Origin: Haloplanus rubicundus
GTDB taxonomy: Archaea; Halobacteriota; Halobacteria; Halobacteriales; Haloferacaceae
Length of the DNA: 64,000 nt
NCBI RefSeq assembly: GCF_003342675.1
Contig: NZ_CP031148.1
Span: forward strand, 2,170,001 to 2,234,000
Direction of reading: 5' to 3'
The notes beneath the pieces are model-generated. The model was given only the letters and a program-made list of their open reading frames with translations, had not been told where the DNA came from and did no database searches. Below are positions 8,675 to 16,889 of this stretch, piece by piece (the stretch's first letter is position 1; each line of letters opens with the position of its first letter). The translations under genes were made by a program, and so were the position numbers.

Positions 8675-8920
8675 CGGCTTCCTCCGTTCCCTGTTCGGGA
8701 CGACGCGTCGTCTGTTGTACGGGGAGTCGACCATTCTCGGCCACTCGACCGATGAGGAGTACGAGCCACGAGGCGTCCGCGGCGGCCGTTCGAGGAAGAC
8801 AGTCTCTGCCACCCAACCTCGTAGCGACGGCACGATTCCGGTAGTGGCTCTGGTTCGGAGAGATCCGTCACTGGTGTGTTGCGTATCCGTTCGTACCGGA
8901 GGATCCGTTACGTGCCCGAT

Positions 8921-8982
8921 GCGCGCCCTGTATGCAGCACGGCCTCAACAAACTAGCAGTAACTGAGGATTTCAACAGAGCC
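8921..8982 (+). repeat. IS6-like terminal repeat, family B copy 3 (right-facing)
   Basis: Reads GCGCGCCCTGTATGCAGCAC..CCTCAACAAACTAGC..ACTGAGGATTTCAACAGAGCC; its reverse complement starts GGCTCTGTTGAAATCC. Together with copy 1 at 7047 it encloses the D-threonine-aldolase-like gene in a 1.9-kb inverted-repeat frame. Flanks (GGATTATT at the left, GATGTTTC at the right) do not match, so no target duplication survives. Confidence 0.65.
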
Positions 8983-9008
8983 GATGTTTCAGATTCGAAA
9001 CTGCGCCA

Positions 9009-9422
9009 CTAGGCACTCCCACGGGCGTTGGCCGTTCCGCCGTGCCCCCGGCGTTCCGCCAGCCAACCGCCGAAACGCCCGGCGATCACCCCAAAGAGAG
9101 CCACAACGACGAGGATAATACCTCCGACCACGAGTATCATTGCGACGCCGACCGCTTGGAACCACGGTGGATTCGGGATGGAGGGGATTGCCCAAAATAA
9201 TTTGTTTACTACCCAGATTGCCGGAAAGCCACCAATAAGTCCGGCTCGAAGTCCAGTTGCGGTACTGTTCCCACCGCGTCGCTTAACCAGATAGCCAGCG
9301 ATTGCACTCCCGACCACGACCATTCCGAGTGATATATTCTCCGGCGAACGCCACGCTGCAAGCGCAGTGAATGGGAGCGCAAGTAGCCCGCCGATGAGGG
9401 CGTATTTCCACGTCTCTGTCAT
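9009..9422 (-). CDS. DUF5518-like small membrane protein
   Basis: 137 residues from ATG 9422 (MTETWKYALIGGLLALPFTA). Four hydrophobic helices, with GYLVKRRGG..ATGLRAGLIGGFPAIW in the middle. The pattern of a W-K-Y-A-L-I-G-G start plus A-x-Y-L-x-K-R-R-G and R-A-G-L-I-G-G matches the DUF5518 family of haloarchaeal membrane proteins. Function unknown. It sits between a family B repeat and a histidine kinase gene on the same strand. Confidence 0.7.
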   Translation of the reverse strand: MTETWKYALIGGLLALPFTALAAWRSPENISLGMVVVGSAIAGYLVKRRGGNSTATGLRAGLIGGFPAIWVVNKLFWAIPSIPNPPWFQAVGVAMILVVGGIILVVVALFGVIAGRFGGWLAERRGHGGTANARGSA

Positions 9423-9563
9423 CCGGAGGGGACCAATTTGAACCACAGTCAAAGTATTTGACGCTTCTACTAAAACCCCCGTTGTAGTGTTGCTGGTCCG
9501 AAAACACCGTCCCGTACATCCGAAGTATAGTCGGTGGGCAGATCTCCGGATAGCGTGGGGTTA

Positions 9564-11213
9564 TCATACCGTCTCGTAGAGTTGAATCGTGACGATGCTT
9601 CCCTCGGGGTCGTTCTCCCGAAACTGAAGGTCGCCTCCCAACTGGGTGACCGCCCAGGTGACGAACCAGAGCCCGATGCCCTGACCGTGTTTGAGTTGGG
9701 TCTCAGTCCCGGCGTCGAGGATATCTCGTTCCCGTTCGGGAAGTCCGGGCCCATCGTCCGCGACAGACAGTTCGACCGTCTCGTCCGACGCCTCCCGAAC
9801 ACTGACTTCGACGTGTGGCGAGTCCGTGGTCGTGTGTTCGAGTGAATTTTCGACCAGTTCGGAGAGTGCCTGTCGAATCACCGCCCGATGGGAGGAGATT
9901 AGCACTTCGTCAGGACAGACGAGCGAGATATCGGACGCCTCGTCGTCGGCTCGGAACTGATCGACGACCGTGTGGGCGACATCGGCCAGATCGACCGATT
10001 CCGGTGGCTCGGTACTCTCGGCCATGACTTCCGCCGCATCTCTGACTTTCGTACTCAGTTCGAGGAGAGAAGCGGTGTTCTCCCGAACCCCCGCCCGTAT
10101 TTCCTCGTCGCCGATCTGATCGGCGTATGCGAGGACGACGTCCAAGTCGTTCCGCACGTTGTGACGGAGAATGCGATTGAGGACCGTGAGACGCTGTTCC
10201 CGGGTTCGTCGGTCGGTGACGTCCCGGAAGAGAACGGTTCTGGCGACGGGGTTATCCTCGTCATCCGTCGTCGCCTCGTGGACTGCGGAAACGCTAAACT
10301 GGAACTGTCGACGGCCGTTCGACGTCCGAAGCGCGACCGTTCCCGTCGCTCCTGGAGGAAGATCAGTTCCATCGAGTCCGTCGATGACAGTTCGGATCGG
10401 GGCCCCGATCATCGTCTCCGCAGGACAGTCGAACAGTTCCACCGTCGCCTCGTTAACGTCGAGGACGTGGTCGTCCCAGTCGAGGACGACGAGGCCCTCC
10501 TGTAAGGTTTCGACCACGCGTGTTCGGGCAATGTAATCGGCTTTCGGGAAGCCAGTCGTCAACGGATATCGTCGTACGGCAGCGGCCAGTAGTCCCCCGG
10601 ACAAGAGTAGCCCCATCGTCGTATTGCCGACAGGGGAGATATTGTTACCGAGCAAGCTCACGAGATATGGTGCAGCGACACCCGTCGTGAGAACGATCAC
10701 CTGTGTGTTCGAGACGCGGGCGTGGCTGCCACCGAGGTCGAACAGAAGATACGTCGCATACACGAATAGGGCGAAGAGATACAGGATCTCCCACCCGATC
10801 AACGGCGCAATTGCCCGTTCGACGGCGGTTTCGGAGGGACCGACCGCGATCACGATAGCACTGATAGCCACCGGAAACACGATCCCAGCTAGCAGAACGA
10901 TTCGTTTCCACGTCAGTCCGGTCCCACGACCAGTGTAGCTGAGTGCGTACACCGTCCAAGCACCAGGAACGGCGAGGGCAGTACCGAATTGAGCTAGATC
11001 GAAGGCCGACGAGAGCAGGCTCACGGTCGACACACCGGGAAGTTCCGATCCTAGCGAGAAGACCGCCCAGAGCGTCAGGGTCGCGAGAAGTGCGATGAAC
11101 GGGGTCGCGCTGGGTTGCTCCCGGGACTGGTAGGCCGTCCACGTCGTCCAGCCCAGAAGCACGGCTGCAAGAGCGTTGAGAGCTAGCGTACTCAACGTCA
11201 CAACGGGAACCAT
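9564..11213 (-). CDS. Sensor histidine kinase with 7TM N-terminal domain and PAS
   Basis: 549 residues, ATG at 11213. Residues 1-215 form seven hydrophobic helices of the histidine-kinase N-terminal 7TM type. Residues about 230-340 are a PAS domain (LQEGLVVLDWDDHVLDVNEATVELFDCP), followed by the phospho-acceptor region (LTVLNRILRHNVRNDLDVVLAY, His in LRHNVRND) and a HATPase domain with N-box (ELVENSLEHTT), G1 (VADDGPGLPE) and G2 (GIGLWFV). It autophosphorylates on the His in response to an unknown signal; no cognate receiver is adjacent, as is common for haloarchaeal kinases of this group. Confidence 0.9.
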   Translation of the reverse strand: MVPVVTLSTLALNALAAVLLGWTTWTAYQSREQPSATPFIALLATLTLWAVFSLGSELPGVSTVSLLSSAFDLAQFGTALAVPGAWTVYALSYTGRGTGLTWKRIVLLAGIVFPVAISAIVIAVGPSETAVERAIAPLIGWEILYLFALFVYATYLLFDLGGSHARVSNTQVIVLTTGVAAPYLVSLLGNNISPVGNTTMGLLLSGGLLAAAVRRYPLTTGFPKADYIARTRVVETLQEGLVVLDWDDHVLDVNEATVELFDCPAETMIGAPIRTVIDGLDGTDLPPGATGTVALRTSNGRRQFQFSVSAVHEATTDDEDNPVARTVLFRDVTDRRTREQRLTVLNRILRHNVRNDLDVVLAYADQIGDEEIRAGVRENTASLLELSTKVRDAAEVMAESTEPPESVDLADVAHTVVDQFRADDEASDISLVCPDEVLISSHRAVIRQALSELVENSLEHTTTDSPHVEVSVREASDETVELSVADDGPGLPERERDILDAGTETQLKHGQGIGLWFVTWAVTQLGGDLQFRENDPEGSIVTIQLYETV

Positions 11214-11623
11214 TGGTCAATGCCTCAGACTACAGTTTGACGGTTGTGTCGGTCGAGCATGATGATGGCGTATTCGTTCTACTCCGGTTCGAACGTCCAG
11301 CTAGCTTCGATTGCTGAAAGTGGAGGGCTGACGCGCGGGGGAGGCGCGGTCAGCGGCGGCGTGTGGGATTCGAGGGAGATCACTCACCCGCTGGGGAGGG
11401 AGCGGGCACGAGAACGGTCTACTCCGGAAATAATAGAAGGATACGCTCTGTTTCGCCATCAGAAACGAAGTCATCGTCGACTTCTTCCACGAGTATCGAC
11501 AGCTCCGGGCTCTCACTCCCGCTTAGATCAGACTGTAGCCACGTGAAAACGAGGTGCTTCGAGAACCGAACGACCAGCATCTACGGGACTGCGGACCGCT
11601 AGAGGGCTCCGTGCATCACCGAA
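11214..11623. other. Intergenic region without a gene
   Basis: About 410 bases. An imperfect hairpin with GCTGACGCGC / GCGCGGTCAGC arms lies at about 11328-11353. No coding frame with haloarchaeal composition was seen. Confidence 0.4.
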
Positions 11624-11971
11624 TCAGTCGGCAACGTCGACCGTCGTCTCGAATCCGTCGCCGAGGGCGACGGAGAGCGACGTAGTGACTGCCTCGAATC
11701 GTTCTTTGTGATGACCGTCGTCACAGATCATCATCTCAGTACGGACGAGTCCTGCAGCAGAAAGCTGGTTGAGGCGTCGATACGCCGTTGCCCGTGAGAC
11801 ATCTGCTGCCTCGGCGACAGCACGACCGCTTCGCGGTTGCGCCGTGACGGCCTGGTACACACGACGCGTGTATTCGTCTCCGAAGAGATCGAACAGTTCG
11901 GTCGCCGAGAGGTCGATGTCGTCGGTTCGATCAGCGGAGGGCTTCGATTGGAAGGCTGCGTGGGCGGACAT
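11624..11971 (-). CDS. ArsR-like winged-helix transcription regulator
   Basis: 115 residues from ATG 11971 (MSAHAAFQ). Residues 25-95 form a winged helix: LFDLFGDEYTRRVYQAV, then AVAEAADVSRATAYRRLNQLSAAGLVRTE as the recognition helix and wing. The same D-E-Y-x-R x(n) T-A-Y-R-R-L core occurs in the regulator at 29860-30204, so the two are paralogues. No membrane partner gene follows this one, unlike the other copy. Target genes unknown. Confidence 0.8.
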   Translation of the reverse strand: MSAHAAFQSKPSADRTDDIDLSATELFDLFGDEYTRRVYQAVTAQPRSGRAVAEAADVSRATAYRRLNQLSAAGLVRTEMMICDDGHHKERFEAVTTSLSVALGDGFETTVDVAD

Positions 11972-12336
11972 ACTACTGGAGAGCGTCCCGTTCCTACTGG
12001 ATGGTGATGCTAGGTATGCTGACGACACGATACCTATGACTCTAGGAGTGCAGATAGCGAGGCTCCACGGAGGCCATCAGTTATGTGGATTCAGTATCGA
12101 GGCCCATCTGGGCCTCCGAAACTGATGTCCGAAAACGATAGGGCGGCGGACGTGTGCACGCTCGTCGACGACGAGCAGGAAGTGGCAGACGCGTATGCAC
12201 TGCGACTGCGTGATCAACTACTACGGACGCGTTGTCATGGTCCCATCGTCGACCGCGTCACGGATGGCTTCGAAGATTTCACCCCTCTCGTCCGTGCTTT
12301 GTCTGTCGGTTGTAGTACTGCGTCCGGTCATCGATG
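11972..12336. other. Intergenic region without a convincing gene
   Basis: About 365 bases between two minus-strand genes; it should hold the promoter of the 11624 regulator. Short frames here lack the codon pattern of the neighbours. Confidence 0.35.
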
Positions 12337-13524
12337 TTAGAACTGGATCTCGAACCGCACACCACCAAGTTCGGCTGCGGTGAGACGCAGTTCCCAGTCG
12401 TGCGCAGCGACGATTCGTTCGACGATCGCGAGGCCAAGTCCCGTGCCGCCATCTTGGGTGGAGTATCCCGGTTCGAAGACATCCGCCCGTTTTTCGGGGG
12501 GGATACCGGGGCCATCGTCGGCGACATAGAACCCGTCCGCTAACGTGCCGACAGTGATCGTCACGTCACCCTCGGGAGCCGTCCCGTCGCCTCGAGCAGA
12601 GGTATCCCCGACCTCGGGTCCGTGTTCGACGCTGTCACCCGCGCTCCCGCGCCGGTTAGTAGTGGAACCATGCTCCACGCTGTCATCGGCCCCCGGCCGA
12701 CTGCCCGAGGGACTTCGTCCCTCGCTGTCCTCGGGAGTCTGCGACCGAGGGCTCGTCGAACCGTGTTCGACGCTGTCGCCGGGGTCCGCCCGGCTACTCG
12801 TGGAGCTATGCTCCACGCTGTTCCGAAATAGATTCTCGAACAATCGCCGAATGCGATCGGGGTCGGCGGTGGTCGTCGGAAGCGAATCCGGAAGGTCGAG
12901 CGTAGCGTGATCGGTTTCGACCGATTGCCACGCATCCGTCGCGGCGGTTTCGATCGAAACCTGTTGGGATGGGTCCACGACGGCATCCTCTCGCGTGAGT
13001 GTGAGGGCATCGCGGATGATCCGTTCCATCCGATCGTGTGCGTTCGAAACCGAGTCGAAGTGTTTGGCGTCGCCCGTCTCTCGTGCCGCCTGGAGATGGG
13101 CCTTGGCGACGTCGAGCGGATTACGGAGGTCGTGGCTGATCACGCTACTGACTTGATCGATGGCAGGCGACTCTCCGAGATTGGGGCACTGCGCCAAATC
13201 CGAAAACACGAGGTACCCAGTTGTCCCGTCCGAAGGGATCACCCGTACGAAGTACGGTCCGTGGTCGCGGTACCCGTCGAGATAAATACCGGCACGATCA
13301 TCCCGAACGAGGTGGCTAAGTGGCTCCTCATCAGCCGTCGTGTCGATAGTGGGAAATCGCCCGAATATCGTCGAGACTGACGTTCCGGACGAACGAGCGT
13401 CGAAACGTCGCTCGAAGGCATCGTTCGCCGCCATTACACGGGCATCACGACCCTCAACAGCGTAGGCGAGAACGGGATCTTGAAACGCGTCCAACGGAAT
13501 CGCCACACTACCCGCGTCGGTCAT
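12337..13524 (-). CDS. Histidine kinase with expanded N-box repeats
   Basis: 395 residues from ATG 13524 (MTDAGSVAIP). No membrane helix: a PAS-like sensor region (residues 1-125), then VSSVISHDLRNPLDVAKAHL with the phospho-accepting His, then a HATPase domain with VADDGPGIPPEKRADVFEPG and DGGTGLGLAIVERIV. The N-box RLFENLFRNSVEH is followed by about 80 residues in which DSVEHGST-like segments recur four times before the ATPase fold resumes with VTITVGTL. Soluble kinase; signal and partner unknown. The inserted repeats lie in the ATP-lid side of the fold and may be a flexible loop. Confidence 0.85.
   Translation of the reverse strand: MTDAGSVAIPLDAFQDPVLAYAVEGRDARVMAANDAFERRFDARSSGTSVSTIFGRFPTIDTTADEEPLSHLVRDDRAGIYLDGYRDHGPYFVRVIPSDGTTGYLVFSDLAQCPNLGESPAIDQVSSVISHDLRNPLDVAKAHLQAARETGDAKHFDSVSNAHDRMERIIRDALTLTREDAVVDPSQQVSIETAATDAWQSVETDHATLDLPDSLPTTTADPDRIRRLFENLFRNSVEHSSTSSRADPGDSVEHGSTSPRSQTPEDSEGRSPSGSRPGADDSVEHGSTTNRRGSAGDSVEHGPEVGDTSARGDGTAPEGDVTITVGTLADGFYVADDGPGIPPEKRADVFEPGYSTQDGGTGLGLAIVERIVAAHDWELRLTAAELGGVRFEIQF
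12619..12822 (-). repeat. Tandem intragenic repeats encoding VEHGST segments, each a small palindrome
   Basis: Repeat units at 12619-12637, 12662-12684, 12754-12777 and 12800-12822. The codons chosen make hairpins: GTCGAAC-cgt-GTTCGAC at 12755-12771 and GTGGAGC-tat-GCTCCAC at 12800-12816. All units stay in frame with the kinase N-box from which they appear to be copied. Confidence 0.75.
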
Positions 13525-13803
13525 CGGTATCCGACATTCTCCCGATGAATTTGCAGAGAGACCGCCGATCCCGACGGCTGGGGAGGATACCGACGACCGT
13601 AACCGATCCCAACACAACTCATGTCTCCTCGGTAGTTCGGACGCGCGTTTAGTGTTACTTCCTGATGCTGACTCAGAAACACCGTGCCCTGATTTTCATG
13701 ACTTGGCTCTCGAATAATCACGACACTCGTGTGTGAACTGCCTCGGGGCACTCCCCTTGGGTCATTTGTAGATTGATCCGACAGCGGATGCGAGCGTAGG
13801 TAT

Positions 13804-14277
13804 TTAGTTTCGGAAAATCGACACGATCGTGCCAAGGACGAAGAGACCACCGAACCCAATGATGTACAACGGTTTGTTGCTACTCTCGTGCTTGAGAAAC
13901 GCCTTATCGGGTGAATCCGTCGGGGCGTAAGCCGTTACGGTGGCTCCCGATTCGTATCCCTCTAATTGTGCTCTAGCGTCTTCTTTGGTCTCGAACTCGT
14001 GGGATATGCCTCCGGGATACATATTTGAAGATGTGTAGGGTTCGCCCTCGTATGTGTAATTGAACGTCGCTTGGGGTCTGTAGTCGTCGGTTCCGCGCCG
14101 TTCGTTGACCCGTTCGATCGAGGTAGAAACGATGGTCGCATCGACCGTTTCTGTGGAGTGTAATGCTGCTGATTGAGACGAATAACTGTACGCACCGTAC
14201 CCCATCGCCCCGAGCCCAACGGCCAGCGCAAACGCGATCTGGAGGGTCCCCGATGGGCCGTTGAAGTTGAATTCCAT
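13804..14277 (-). CDS. DUF3592-like membrane protein
   Basis: 157 residues, ATG 14277. A first hydrophobic helix at about residues 13-32, an external beta-rich domain (ETVDATIVSTSIERV..YRPQATFNYTYEGEPYTSSNMYPG..ATVTAYAPTDSPDKAFL) and a C-terminal helix (PLYIIGFGGLFVLGTIVSIF). The V-x-A-T-I-V-S-x-S start, the F-x-Y-x-Y-x-G-x-x-Y strand and the Y-x-P-x-x-P..A-F-L end are the DUF3592 pattern. Function unknown. Confidence 0.8.
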   Translation of the reverse strand: MEFNFNGPSGTLQIAFALAVGLGAMGYGAYSYSSQSAALHSTETVDATIVSTSIERVNERRGTDDYRPQATFNYTYEGEPYTSSNMYPGGISHEFETKEDARAQLEGYESGATVTAYAPTDSPDKAFLKHESSNKPLYIIGFGGLFVLGTIVSIFRN

Positions 14278-14526
14278 ACCCGAGGTGTGGAACTATTGGA
14301 TGGTAAAAGCAGAATCCCTGTTTCTCGCTCCGTGACGACACTCCACGTATTTTCCACCCCGATGTCATGGGGTATCAGGGCGATAGATCAACCGTGAGTG
14401 ACACCGGTACCATGAGAACTCGCAGTGTGTCGGCTCGATCAGAGACGCGATACGGGTCTCCCCGCACTCGACCCGAGTGATGCGACTATCTCGTGGTAGT
14501 ACGATATCCCATTGACGACGTCGCCA

Positions 14527-14631
14527 GCGATTGCTGAGGACTACCTGTTCGCCGGCGGGGAGTCCGGGACTGTGTACGCTCTCGGTCCAGCGCCCCCGGG
14601 AGATACGACCCTGTCAGCAGCCCCGCGTTGA
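14527..14631 (+). pseudogene. Remnant of a PQQ-type propeller gene (3' end)
   Basis: In frame +1 the sequence reads AIAEDYLFAGGESGTVYALG followed by a Pro/Ala-rich tail and TGA at 14629. A-G-G-E-S-G-T-V-Y-A-L is the closing blade of PQQ_2 propellers such as those at 2643 and 4488. There is no intact upstream reading frame, so only the last blade survives. Confidence 0.5.
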
Positions 14632-14991
14632 GCGGTGATCGTAGCCTAATTAATTTGCACTCTGTCCTCAGCCGCCCTCCAAACTCGTATCAGAGATTGT
14701 GGGACTCAATTCAGTGCATCGACCACGGTAGCCAGTGCTCTGCAGAGTGTGTCTACTAGTCGGTTCGCGATGTGGAACGCCCATAGGTAACAACTGCCAG
14801 TAGATTCCACGACCGAACTACGATCCGGTTACTTCGTTTTCACGATACAATCGGCGTAGAGCACCGAGAATTTCTTCGATACGCTCCGTCAGAAGCCTCA
14901 ATCAGCAATAGTAGGTGGCTCGTGACCAACCACTCCCAGCTCTCAATACTGCTGGGCTCAGTTGATTGCAGCCGAGAGACATCAACGACCC
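14632..14991. other. Decayed intergenic DNA
   Basis: About 360 bases with no gene. The segment near 14880 (GCTCCGTCAGAAGCCTCAATCAGC) vaguely resembles a family B terminus but is too diverged to call. Confidence 0.3.
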
Positions 14992-15230
14992 AATGATTAG
15001 CAGCCATGCGTCACGCCGTAGAGGCAGCGAACCAGAGGAGAAAATAACCGCCGATCGGAATCGTTCAGTGACTGAACGAAATTAACGGCAGTGCACCCAG
15101 AGACGACGACACCAATGTTCACCCCGTCGCTATCGTGCGATTAGGAGCGAGAAATCAGCGATGGGCGCTGCAGGCGCTCGGTCGGTCGGTGAACGAAGTC
15201 CCTTGCTGGGCCTGATACGATCGAAATCGA
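14992..15230 (+). pseudogene. Decayed coding segment, copy 1 (duplicate at 57435-57667)
   Basis: About 240 bases match the reverse complement of 57435-57667 from AATGATTAG to CGAAATCG. The shared frame encodes IVQxLNEINxSAPRDDD .. IVRL .. RWALQALGRSVNE, ending in a stop. In this copy a TGA replaces the Trp codon after I-V-Q and there are indels upstream, so it is not translatable. The protein family is not recognised; a transposase or other mobile gene is possible. Confidence 0.55.
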
Positions 15231-15309
15231 AGGGTACTGAACGCACTGAAAATCACTGCTGGAAAGATATCACGGTCGTACGACAATTCCCCACGCGCTC
15301 GTAGAAAGA

Positions 15310-15742
15310 ATGGTACGAACTCCAGCGATCCACCGGCGCGTTCTGGGCGAGCATCGCCATCGTGATTGTCTGGGCACTCTGGCACGTGCCGCTGTTCCTG
15401 ATGCCCGGAATCTCACAGGCGGGAACGCCGTTCTGGTTGTACGCGCCGGTCGTCGTCGGCATCAGCGTCATGGCATCGTGGCTCTACAACGCCGCTGGCG
15501 GACGCGTCATAGTCCCAGTCGTCGTCCACACGCTCTCGAACGCCGTATCCGTCACAGCTGCTACCGGTGTGGTCGGTGGCGAAGTCGTCTCGCAGATCGT
15601 CCTCCTGGTCGTCGTCTGGGTGATCGTGGCTATCCTCGTCTGGCGGTATGGGACCGAACGGCTCGCCTCGAAACCGCTACCCGACGGAGGCCTCGACTTC
15701 GTTTCGCCTACTGAGTCGAAAGGGCTGAATGCCCCGGAGTGA
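15310..15742 (+). pseudogene. CPBP intramembrane protease, 5' truncated remnant
   Basis: The frame carries ELQRSTGAFWASIAIVIVWALWHVP, then an SWLYNAAGGRVIVPVVVHTLSN block and a final helix. These are motif 2 (W-x-x-W-H-V-P) and motif 3 (H-x-x-x-N) of the CPBP family. Motif 1 (EExxxR), which supplies the catalytic glutamates, and the N-terminal helices are absent; a stop precedes the remnant near 15304. The remaining 126-residue ATG/GTG frame might still be translated, but the product would be catalytically dead. Confidence 0.7.
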
Positions 15743-15887
15743 CGCATTCGGGGACGAGCAGGCCTGACGGATCGAGGTCACCAATTCGTCGCCCGGTAGC
15801 TGTATCGGCTCCGCGGTCTTCCCTTGTAGAAATCCACAGTACCGACATGATTACCATCATACCAATCCTCAGCCGGAGTATCGACCC

Positions 15888-16757
15888 ATGAGCCAGCAGC
15901 GGATTCGTGGTATAGTGGACGCTCGCCCCGTTGCAACGTTTTTCTTCTTCGCGTATGCCTTTTCTTGGATCGGGTGGTTTCCGGTCGTCATCGGGATGGG
16001 GGAACCGATTCGGACGCTCAGTTTCATCGCTGGGGGATTCGGCCCGGCTCTCGCCGGCGCGGTGGTGACGTGGCTCGACGGTGAGTCCGTCCGCGCGTGG
16101 ACTCGACAGATCGTCCGCTGGCGGGTCGCAGCGCGGTGGTACCTCGCTGCATTCCTCCTCCCGCTGCTCGTCGTCAGCCTGGCTAGTGTAGTTATCGTCC
16201 TCCTCGGCACTACCGTCGACCCCACAGTACTCTCGGGACGGCTCTCGCTCGTGCTTGGGTCGTACGTGTTCGTCGCGTTGATCGGCGGGGGGAACGAGGA
16301 ACCGGGATGGCGTGGGTTCGCTCTCTCTAGGCTCGAGGAACGGTACGCGCCGGTCCCGGCCACGCTCATTCTGGGTGTGGTCTGGGCGTTCTGGCACCTC
16401 CCCCAACTGGTCGCGGACCCGAATGCAGTCTACAGCTTCGCGTGGCTCGCCGAGGAGATTCCGGGGATCGTCCTTCGCGTCATCAATATCGTGGGCTTCG
16501 CGTTCCTCCTGACGTGGATCTACAACGGGACAGCGAGCGTGCTGCTCGCCCTGTTGCTCCACGCGGGCATCAACACGGCCAATAGCACGCTCGTCCCGCT
16601 CCCGATCGAGGCGATCACTGGCGAGAGCTTCATGACGGTCCTGATCGCGGTTGATCTCGCGGTCTGGGTCGTTGCCATCGTGCTTATCGTCGCTACTCGT
16701 GGACATCTGGGATATGGCACTACACGGAACACTGCCGGCCGTCAAGAGTTCCGTTGA
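15888..16757 (+). CDS. CPBP family intramembrane metalloprotease
   Basis: 289 residues, ATG 15888. About eight helices. Motif 1 GGGNEEPGWRGFALSRLEERY (EExxxR), motif 2 VVWAFWHLPQL and motif 3 LLLHAGINTANS (HxxxN) are all intact, so it should be active. This family covers CAAX prenyl proteases and the Abi/bacteriocin-processing and immunity type. It is monocistronic and lies 145 bases after the truncated CPBP remnant, probably a decayed paralogue. Confidence 0.9.
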   Translation: MSQQRIRGIVDARPVATFFFFAYAFSWIGWFPVVIGMGEPIRTLSFIAGGFGPALAGAVVTWLDGESVRAWTRQIVRWRVAARWYLAAFLLPLLVVSLASVVIVLLGTTVDPTVLSGRLSLVLGSYVFVALIGGGNEEPGWRGFALSRLEERYAPVPATLILGVVWAFWHLPQLVADPNAVYSFAWLAEEIPGIVLRVINIVGFAFLLTWIYNGTASVLLALLLHAGINTANSTLVPLPIEAITGESFMTVLIAVDLAVWVVAIVLIVATRGHLGYGTTRNTAGRQEFR

Positions 16758-16889
16758 CGCCTCGATTTAGCAGATACTACTACCCCTCGGAGCGCCCGTT
16801 GATTCCGTGGAGTGGTCGGCGATAGTTCGCTCTTTTCCTCGCACTTTGCTCCTCGACAGAGCAACGTTTCAACTTCCCCCATTTGAACG

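Noticed and set aside
11328-11353. A structured RNA in the 11.2-11.6 kb gap
   Set aside because: Only one imperfect hairpin; nothing else supports an RNA gene.
14875-14925. A further family B terminus
   Set aside because: Only scattered matches to the 60-base pattern; too diverged to claim.
15708-16745. A minus-strand open frame of 345 codons opposite a CPBP gene
   Set aside because: The CPBP gene has all catalytic motifs; the antisense product is charged and motif-free.
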